Assembly: GCF_042661465.1 (NCBI RefSeq)
Contig: NZ_JBHSWE010000001.1
Location: 1,798,001-1,862,000 of the forward strand
Direction: 5' to 3'
Origin: Marinobacterium_A aestuariivivens
Lineage (GTDB): Bacteria; Pseudomonadota; Gammaproteobacteria; Pseudomonadales; Balneatricaceae
DNA length: 64,000 nucleotides
Shown in pieces: positions 57,941 to 64,000 of the stretch; positions within the stretch are counted from its first letter, which is position 1, and each line of letters starts with the position of its first letter. Position numbers and translations under genes: made by a program. The notes under the pieces are model-generated. The model searched no databases, had not been told where the DNA came from, and worked only from the letters and a program-made list of their open reading frames with translations.

Positions 57941-58764
57941 AGGAAAATCTGCCCTTCGAATACGGTCGTCGCCGGTCCCGTCATCATCACCGGCTCGCCG
58001 TCACCGGCCCAGCGGATGCGCAGCTCCCCCGGCAGATGCACCCTGACGTCGTCGTCGAGCAGCCCGCGCAGGCGCCCGGCCACCACGGCAGCGCAGGCGC
58101 CGGTACCGCAGGCACGGGTTTCCCCGGCGCCCCGCTCATAGACGCGCAGCCGGATCTCGTTGCGCGAGACCACCTGCATGAAGCCGATATTGGCGCGGGC
58201 CGGAAAGCGGGGATGGGACTCCAGCTGCGGCCCCAGCGTCTCCACCGGCGCCCGGGCGACATCGTCCACCAGCAGCACGCCGTGGGGATTGCCCATCGAC
58301 ACGGCGCCGACCTCCAGGGACCGGCCCTCGACCTCGATATCGTAGGTAATCGCCCGCTCCGCCGCCTGGAACGGAATCTCGACCGGCTCCAGCTGCGGCG
58401 CCCCCATATCGACCTCGACCTGACGATCCTCGAGCACCCTCAGCACGGCCCTGCCCTTGGCGGTCTCGACGGCGATGACCGGCTTGATCGTCAGACGCTT
58501 GTCGCGCACGAATTTGGCGAAACAGCGGGCGCCGTTGCCGCAATGCTCCACCTCGGAGCCATCGGCATTGTAGATACGGTAACGGAAATCCATCTGCGGA
58601 TCCGTCGGCGGCTCGACGATCAACAGCTGATCGAAGCCGATGCCGACATGGCGGTCGGACAGCCGGCGCACCAGGGCCGGCGTGATCCTGGCCCGCTGGG
58701 TCACGAGGTCGACGACCATGAAATCGTTGCCCAGGCCGTGCATTTTGGTAAAGCGTACCAGCAT
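57937..58764 (-). CDS. dapF: diaminopimelate epimerase
   Basis: A 275-residue PLP-independent racemase. The two catalytic Cys residues are in EHCGNGARCFAKF and TRACGTGACAAVVAG. Starts MLVRFTKMHGLGNDFMVVD. Converts LL- to meso-diaminopimelate for lysine and peptidoglycan. Follows lysA by 14 bases. Confidence 0.96.
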   Translation of the reverse strand: MLVRFTKMHGLGNDFMVVDLVTQRARITPALVRRLSDRHVGIGFDQLLIVEPPTDPQMDFRYRIYNADGSEVEHCGNGARCFAKFVRDKRLTIKPVIAVETAKGRAVLRVLEDRQVEVDMGAPQLEPVEIPFQAAERAITYDIEVEGRSLEVGAVSMGNPHGVLLVDDVARAPVETLGPQLESHPRFPARANIGFMQVVSRNEIRLRVYERGAGETRACGTGACAAVVAGRLRGLLDDDVRVHLPGELRIRWAGDGEPVMMTGPATTVFEGQIFL

Positions 58765-58778
58765 AGTCTTTCCGTTTC

Positions 58779-60038
58779 TCAGTGGGGGTCCTTAGGCAGC
58801 AGCTGTTCGCCGTGCAGCAGATCGCCCAGGCTTTCCCGCTTGCGCACCAGATAGGCCTGATTGTCATGCACCATCACCTCGGCCGGACGCGGGCGGGTGT
58901 TGTAGTTGGAGCTCATGACGAAACCATAGGCGCCGGCGGAACAGACCGCCAGCAGGTCGCCCGGCTGGAGGTTGAGCTGCCGGTCCTTGCCGAGGAAGTC
59001 GCCGGTCTCACACACCGGTCCCACCAGATCGTAGTTCAGGGTTTCACCTTCCTCGCGCAACGAGACCGGAATGATCTCCTGATAGGCACTGTAGAGGGAT
59101 GGCCGGATCAGATCGTTCATGGCACCGTCGATGATCGCGAAATGCTTGTCGCCGTTGCTCTTGAGAAACTCGACCCGGGTCAGCAGCACGCCGGCATTGG
59201 CCGCGATCGAGCGGCCCGGCTCGAAGATCAGGCTCAACTTGCGATCGCCAAGCTTCTCGAGCACCGCCTCGATGTAGGACTGGGGCGTCGGCGGCTGCTC
59301 GTCGGTATAACAGACGCCGAGACCACCGCCCAGATCCAGGTGACGGATCTGGATACCGTCGGCGGCGAGTTCGTCGACCAGCACCAGCAAGCGTTCAAGC
59401 GCATCGAGGAAGGGGCGGGTCTCGGTCAGCTGGCTGCCGATATGGCAGTCCATGCCGACCACCTCGACGTTGTCCAGCGTCGCCGCATGGCGATAGACGT
59501 CGCGCGCCCGCTCGATGGCGATGCCGAACTTGTTCTCCTTCAGCCCGGTGGAGATATAGGGGTGGGTACCGGCATCGACGTCCGGATTGACGCGAAAGGA
59601 CACGGGCGCCACGGCACCGACTTCGGCCGCCACCGCATTGATGCGCTCGAGCTCCGCCTCGGACTCGATGTTGAAACAGTGAATGCCGACTTCCAGCGCA
59701 CGCAATATTTCCTGCGGCTGCTTGCCGACACCGGAAAAGACCACCTTGGCCGGATCGCCACCGGCCTTCAGGACCCGCTCGAGCTCGCCCTGGGAGACGA
59801 TGTCGAAACCGGCGCCCAGACGCGCCAGCACGTTGAGCACCGCGATATTGCTGTTGGCCTTGACTGCATAGCACACCAGCGCATCACGGCCTTCCAGAGC
59901 CTGGGCATAATTGAGGTAGGCTCGCTCCAGGGCGTCGCGGGAATAGACATAGAGCGGTGTGCCGTATTCGTCAGCGATCCTGTCGAGGCTCATCTCCTCG
60001 CAGTACAGACGGCCGTTGCGGTATTCGAAACTATCCAT
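58779..60038 (-). CDS. lysA: diaminopimelate decarboxylase
   Basis: A 419-residue fold-III PLP enzyme. PLP Lys in CYAVKANSNIAVL; GMDCHIGSQL; HLDLGGGLGVCYTDE; EPGRSIAANAG; active-site Cys in GPVCETGDFL. Last step of lysine synthesis. The ATG shares a base with the lptM stop (TAATG). Confidence 0.96.
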   Translation of the reverse strand: MDSFEYRNGRLYCEEMSLDRIADEYGTPLYVYSRDALERAYLNYAQALEGRDALVCYAVKANSNIAVLNVLARLGAGFDIVSQGELERVLKAGGDPAKVVFSGVGKQPQEILRALEVGIHCFNIESEAELERINAVAAEVGAVAPVSFRVNPDVDAGTHPYISTGLKENKFGIAIERARDVYRHAATLDNVEVVGMDCHIGSQLTETRPFLDALERLLVLVDELAADGIQIRHLDLGGGLGVCYTDEQPPTPQSYIEAVLEKLGDRKLSLIFEPGRSIAANAGVLLTRVEFLKSNGDKHFAIIDGAMNDLIRPSLYSAYQEIIPVSLREEGETLNYDLVGPVCETGDFLGKDRQLNLQPGDLLAVCSAGAYGFVMSSNYNTRPRPAEVMVHDNQAYLVRKRESLGDLLHGEQLLPKDPH

Positions 60039-60193
60039 TACTCAACCCGTTCATCGTTTTCAGGATGCTGTTGCTGTTCGCTGGTCTGGGGAGCCTGATC
60101 CGGCAGGTAGAGCGGTCCCTTCTGACCACAGCCCGTCAGAGCCGCCATCGCGACGACCATCGCGACCCAATGTATCCAGAATCCGCGTTTCAC
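60038..60193 (-). CDS. lptM: LptM (YifL)-type LPS-assembly lipoprotein
   Basis: A 51-residue lipoprotein too short for most gene finders. GTG start at 60193 with AAGGGGG upstream; signal helix HWVAMVVAMAALTGC, where Cys is the lipidated residue; then GQKGPLYLPDQAP, the family hallmark. LptM helps the LptDE outer-membrane translocon mature. Always upstream of lysA in gammaproteobacteria. Confidence 0.88.
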   Translation of the reverse strand: MKRGFWIHWVAMVVAMAALTGCGQKGPLYLPDQAPQTSEQQQHPENDERVE

Positions 60194-60230
60194 GATCGCC
60201 GCCCCCTTATCAAGTCGATCCAAACGGTCG

Positions 60231-60261
60231 ATTATACAGCTCTTTCGGGTAGTAATGTCAC
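60231..60261 (-). promoter_or_regulatory. candidate lptM-lysA promoter overlapping the element edge
   Basis: On the minus strand a perfect TATAAT (60231-60236) is preceded by GTGACA (60256-60261), spacing 19, or TGACAT, spacing 18. The -35 part lies inside the terminal inverted repeat of the adjacent element, and the -10 straddles its border. Confidence 0.5.
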
Positions 60262-60500
60262 TCTCAGCCGTCTTTGCTGCGTTTGCGGCAAGGCGCGAAT
60301 CGCGCCGTGTAATGAATCTACATAAGCGATGAGCAACACAGCCGCGGACGCAGCAAAGGCGGCCCTGCGGGAGCCCCGGCAAGCGCCGCTGGCGGCGTTG
60401 CAGCCGCGCGACATGGAGCCACCATGCCTTTGCGACTGCGCCTTGCCGATCGGCGCTTTCCGGGGCTCTGAGTTCTGACATTACTATCCGAAAGAGCTGT
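60236..60500. mobile_element. 265-bp non-coding element with 25-bp terminal inverted repeats
   Basis: The 25-bp ends (60236-60260 and 60476-60500, core CTTTCGG-TAGTAATGTCA) match with one mismatch. Inside are further inverted repeats: CTTTGCTGCGT (60272-60282 / 60348-60358), GGCAAGGCGC (60287-60296 / 60438-60447) and an 18-bp pair (60371-60388 / 60451-60468, one mismatch). No credible gene. No clear target-site duplication. This is the architecture of a MITE or a highly structured RNA or DNA element. Confidence 0.75.
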
Positions 60501-60575
60501 TGGATGAGTAGCCGCAGAAACTCGGATATACTGCCGGCACGAAATCCCGGCCGACAGCAGAAGGACGCCCGATCC

Positions 60576-60899
60576 ATGACCGAATCCGAATTCAACGACC
60601 GCGTCGACGAAACCCTCGGGACCATCGAGGAGATTCTCGACGAAGCCGACAGCGACCTGGATTACGAAAGCCAGGGCGGCATGCTCACCGTGAAATGCGA
60701 AAACGGCAGCCAGGTCATCTTCACCCGCCAGCCGCCGGTCACCCAGCTCTGGGTCGCGGCCCGAAACGGCGGTTTCCACTTCGATTTCGATGCCGGATCC
60801 GGCCGCTGGCTGCGCGACAGTGACGGTGCGCCGCTGGCGGAAGTGCTCGCAGAGATATTCAGACTGCAGGCCGGCGAAGATTTTGCCTTCCCGTTTTGA
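60576..60899 (+). CDS. cyaY: frataxin-like iron protein CyaY
   Basis: A 107-residue frataxin homologue from MTESEFNDRVDETL (AAGGA upstream); the longer frame from 60504 has no family support. Acidic first helix (ETLGTIEEILDEADSDLD) for iron binding and the beta-sheet core QLWVAARNGGFHFDF. Modulates Fe-S cluster assembly. Divergent from lptM-lysA, with the 265-bp element in between. Confidence 0.93.
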   Translation: MTESEFNDRVDETLGTIEEILDEADSDLDYESQGGMLTVKCENGSQVIFTRQPPVTQLWVAARNGGFHFDFDAGSGRWLRDSDGAPLAEVLAEIFRLQAGEDFAFPF

Positions 60900-60923
60900 T
60901 CGGCTGCCGGGCGGCAATATTGC

Positions 60924-61036
60924 CGTAGCCTGGAATGAGCCGGTAGGCGAATTCCGGGGAATCCGGTCCATTGAGACAGGGTGGTAGCCGGCATGATGGC
61001 GTCGGAATTCGGCCCTTCGGGGCTCATTCCAACCTA
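60924..61036. repeat. 113-bp GTAGG inverted-repeat element overlapping the waaA 3' end
   Basis: Ends GTAGCCTGGAATGAGCC and GGCTCATTCCAACCTAC are inverted, with internal GAATTCC arms. The right end encodes the last residues (RRLE) and the TGA stop of waaA on the minus strand. Confidence 0.75.
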
Positions 61037-62298
61037 CGATCGAGCATCGTTTCGACTTCCTGGTACAGCCGCTCGAGGGCACCGCGGTTGCGCTCGACGA
61101 ATTCGCGGGCGGAGCTGCCAAGCTGCCTGCAGTACCCGGGCTCGTCCAGCAGGCGCCGGCACTCCCGCTCCAGTTCAGCGCCATTGGCGACCCGCACCAG
61201 ACCACCGACCGCCTCGAGCTGGTCGCAGATCGCCTGGAAATTGAACACCTCCCGCCCCATCAGCACCGGCTTGCCCAGCGCAGCCGGCTCCAGCGGATTA
61301 TGGCCGCCCCGGGGCACCAGACTGCCGCCGACAAAGGCGATATCGGCAGCGGCGTAAAAGCCCATCAGCTCGCCCATGGTATCGCCCAGATAGACCGACA
61401 CCTGCGCATCCACCGGCTCCTGCCGGCTGTGGCGCGCCACCTTGCAGCCGGCATCGGTGCAGAGGCGGTAAACGCTGTCGAAGCGCTCCGGATGGCGCGG
61501 CACCAGTACCAGCAGCAGATCCGGATGCGTTTTGCGCAGCGCTGCGAGAGCATCCAGCAGCAAGGCATCCTCGCCTTCATGGGTGCTGCCCGCCACCAGC
61601 ACCGGGCGCGCCTCGCCCCAGCCCCGGCGCAGACGCCCGCCGGCCTCCAGCCACTCGGGCCTGACCTCGATATCGAACTTGATACTGCCGCTGATGCCCA
61701 GACGCTGTTGCGGCAGCCCCAGCCCGAGAAAACGCTCGCCATCGGCGGCATGTTGCGCAACGACCCGGGTCAGCTGCTGCAGCATCGGTTTCGTCAAGCC
61801 AGCGAAGCGCCGGTAGCCCCGGGCCGAACGGGCCGAGAGCCGGGCATTGGCGAGCACCACCGGGACGCCGGCAGCATGGCAATGGTGGACAAGATTCGGC
61901 CAGAGCTCGGTCTCGACGGTGATGCAGGCCAGCGGCCGTACCCGGCGCAAAAAGCGGTCGAGGGCCCCGGGCAGGTCCCAGGGGCAGTAGGCATGGCGCA
62001 CCCGATCGCCGAACAGGGTCCGCACTCGTTCGGCGCCGGTCGGCGTCGTGGTCGTCAGCAGGATCGGCAGGTCCGGTCGGCGCGCCAGCAGCAGTTCGAC
62101 CAGCGGGGCTATCGCGACCGTTTCGCCGACCGATACCGCATGGATCCAGAGCGGCTGCCGTTCGCTGGCGGCGACATATCCCAGCCGCTCACGCCAGCGC
62201 TCGCGATAGGCCGGCGCCCGGCGGCCCCGCCACCAGAGGCGCACCAGTATCAGGGGCAGCGCCAGATAGAGAAACAACGTATAGAGGCGACGTGCCAT
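61024..62298 (-). CDS. waaA: 3-deoxy-D-manno-octulosonic acid transferase
   Basis: A 424-residue GT-B glycosyltransferase adding Kdo to lipid A precursor at the inner membrane. N-terminal membrane anchor LYTLFLYLALPLILVRLWW; WIHAVSVGE with the catalytic Glu; TVETELWPN; AGSTHEGEDALLL; GGSLVPRGGHNPLEPAALGK. Start MARRLYTLF (ATG 62298). The last four residues come from an inserted repeat element, so the natural C-terminus may have been altered. It follows msbA by 10 bases. Confidence 0.94.
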   Translation of the reverse strand: MARRLYTLFLYLALPLILVRLWWRGRRAPAYRERWRERLGYVAASERQPLWIHAVSVGETVAIAPLVELLLARRPDLPILLTTTTPTGAERVRTLFGDRVRHAYCPWDLPGALDRFLRRVRPLACITVETELWPNLVHHCHAAGVPVVLANARLSARSARGYRRFAGLTKPMLQQLTRVVAQHAADGERFLGLGLPQQRLGISGSIKFDIEVRPEWLEAGGRLRRGWGEARPVLVAGSTHEGEDALLLDALAALRKTHPDLLLVLVPRHPERFDSVYRLCTDAGCKVARHSRQEPVDAQVSVYLGDTMGELMGFYAAADIAFVGGSLVPRGGHNPLEPAALGKPVLMGREVFNFQAICDQLEAVGGLVRVANGAELERECRRLLDEPGYCRQLGSSAREFVERNRGALERLYQEVETMLDRRLE

Positions 62299-62308
62299 CA
62301 GGCCGGAC

Positions 62309-64000
62309 TCAACTGTCCGCAAACTGCATGCGATAAAGTGCCGCGTAGGCCCCCCTGCTCGAGGAGTTCCCGATGACTGCCCTGCTCGATGATACGGCCA
62401 TGATCCAGCACGACGATGGTATCGGCCTTTTCCACCGTCGACAGCCGGTGGGCGATGACCAGGGTGGTACGCCCCTTCATCACCAGCTCGAGCGCCTCCT
62501 GAATATGGCGCTCGGATTCGGTATCCAGCGCCGAGGTCGCCTCGTCGAGGATCAGGATGGGCGCATCCTTGAGAATCGCCCGGGCGATGGCGATACGCTG
62601 GCGCTGCCCGCCCGAGAGCAGCAGACCGCTCTCGCCCACCTCGGTCTGGAGCCCCTGGGCAGGCGGTTGGCGAATTCCATCACATGGGCCGCTTCGGCCG
62701 CCGCCTCAATCTGTTCCTGACTGCAGCCGGCCATCGCACCGTAGGCGATATTGTCGGCGATGGTGCCGTTGAACAGCACCACCTGCTGGTTCACCAGCGC
62801 AATCTGCTGGCGCAGGTTCTCGAGTTGGTAGTCCTCCAGCGGTACGCCGTCCAGCAGTATCTGGCCGCTCCAGCCGGCATTGAAACGTGGCAGCAGCGAT
62901 GCCAGCGTCGACTTGCCGCTGCCGGAGCGCCCGACCAGCGCCACGGTCTGCCCGGGGGCCAGGTGCAGGTCCACATCATGCAGTACCACGCTGCCATTGC
63001 TCGCATAGCTGAAGCTGACCTTGTCGAACTGCAGATCGCCGCGTACCCGGTCGACGCGATGGTGCCCGCTGTCCTGCTCCGGCTCCTCGTCTATCACCGA
63101 AAACACCGACTCGGAAGCGGCGATCCCCTTCTGGATAATGGTGCTCAGATCGGTCAGGGCCCGCAGCGGCTTGGTGATCAGACCGGCGGCCGTTAGAAAG
63201 GCGACAAACTCGCCGGTGCTCATACCGCCCATCACCGTGGGATTCATGGCGACATACAGCAGACTGGCCAGCGCCATCGCGATCAGGAACTGCACGGTCG
63301 GGGTATTCAGCGACTGGGTCACGACCATCTTCATGAACTGACGCCGGTTACGGTCGCTGGCCGCATGGAAACGGCTGCGCTCGAACTCGGTGCCGCCGAA
63401 GATGCGTACGATCTGGTAGCCCTTGATGGTTTCGGACGCGGCACTGGTGATATCGCCAACCGACTGCTGCAGACGGCGGCTCAGCTTGCGCATCCGCTTC
63501 GACGCCACCGCCACCACCACGGCGATAAAGGGCGAGGCGGCGATAAAGATCAGCGTCAGCTTCCAGTTGAGGTAGAAGAGGTAGGCGAACAGCCCGACCA
63601 CGGTCAGACCTTCACGCAACACTGTCTTGACCGCATTGGTGACGGCACCGGTGACCTGCTCGACGTTGTAGGTCAGCTTGGCCAGCAACTCGCCGCTGGC
63701 GGTCTGGTGGTAATAGCTGCTCGGCAATGTCAGCATGCGGTCGAACAGTTCGGTTCGCAGGCTGTGCACGACCTGGCGCGCGACATGACTGATGCTGAAG
63801 TTGCCGACGAAGGTACCCACCCCGCGCATCGCGAAGATGCCCAGCACCGCCAGGGCCAGGAGGCCGCGTTGCTGCAGCTCGCCCTTTTCGACCGCATCGA
63901 CCACATGCTGCAGCCACTTGGCCGACAGCGCCTGGGATGCGCCGAATACCGCGAAGGCGGCGAAACTGACGACGAAGGCAAACCAGTAGGGCTTCACATA
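62309..64000 (-). CDS. msbA: lipid A export ABC transporter MsbA, partial at the 5' end (two apparent frameshifts)
   Basis: Half-transporter with six membrane helices followed by an ATPase domain; its N-terminus is beyond the window (VKPYWFAFVVSF continues upstream). Walker A VGRSGSGKSTLAS, Q-loop NQQVVLF, signature LLLSGGQRQRIAIARA, Walker B ILILDEATSALD, His switch VIAHRLST. Breaks: GGG 62657-62659 (CCC in the gene, four needed; then LPQGLQTEVGES) and C run 62350-62355 (one G short; then GGAYAALYRMQFADS), which moves the true stop to 62309-62311. Flips lipid A-core across the inner membrane; paired with waaA. Confidence 0.94.

Noticed and set aside
1..64000. Defence, toxin-antitoxin or secondary-metabolite island
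   Set aside because: I saw no such genes; apart from the IS remnant and small repeats the window is core chromosome.

Overview
The window is high-GC, densely coded gammaproteobacterial chromosome, probably Pseudomonadales/Oceanospirillales. Three things suggest this: the 13-gene complex I operon with fused nuoCD, the block gshB-tonB-yqgE-ruvX-pyrR-pyrB-pyrX, and the block pilU/pilT-yggS-proC-yggT-yggU-metX-metW-DUF4426-rdgB-hemW. Both blocks are laid out as in Pseudomonas relatives. The genus cannot be fixed from this sequence.

Layout. 1-6035 (minus) is a five-gene catabolic operon: ethanolamine-type permease, glutamine-synthetase-like ligase, aldehyde dehydrogenase, iron alcohol dehydrogenase and a class I glutamine amidotransferase. 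Together they fit import, gamma-glutamylation, oxidation and hydrolysis of an amino alcohol. 6461-21979 (minus) is a small helical protein gene and then nuoN to nuoA, with a partial second copy of the nuoH start wedged between nuoG and nuoH. 22135-24079 groups two L,D-transpeptidases around a Braun-type lipoprotein. 24222-29694 (minus) is tkt-epd-pgk-fba. 29983-32598 (plus) is metK and alanine dehydrogenase, followed by a decayed ISAs1-type element. 34066-40712 (plus) is rsmE, gshB, a tonB-like gene, yqgE, ruvX and the pyrR-pyrB-pyrX unit. 41007-46075 holds a periplasmic molybdopterin-fold protein with a GGDEF/EAL protein, folM- and folK-like genes, and an MFS exporter. 46200-48427 (minus) is pilT-pilU. 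48520-55444 (plus) is yggS-proC-yggT-yggU-metX-metW-DUF4426-rdgB-hemW. 55633-60193 (minus) is lptM-lysA-dapF-DUF484-xerC-HAD. Then come cyaY (plus) and msbA-waaA (minus, msbA cut by the window edge).

Sequence quality. About twenty genes carry one to three apparent frameshifts. Nearly all are a single lost base, mostly inside a run of G or C, and include housekeeping genes (nuoGHLMN, fba, pgk, tkt, metK, msbA). The repaired lengths match the protein families. I therefore treat them as sequencing or assembly errors and give whole-gene coordinates with each break position. The exceptions that look really broken are the IS transposase and the nuoH fragment.

Non-coding content. Several dispersed GTAGGGTG-type inverted-repeat elements, a REP pair, heptamer repeats at gene ends, and a roughly 265-bp element with 25-bp terminal inverted repeats sit between genes. 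Two of the GTAGG repeats provide the last codons or stop codon of a neighbouring gene. The 265-bp element appears to provide part of the promoter of the lptM-lysA operon.
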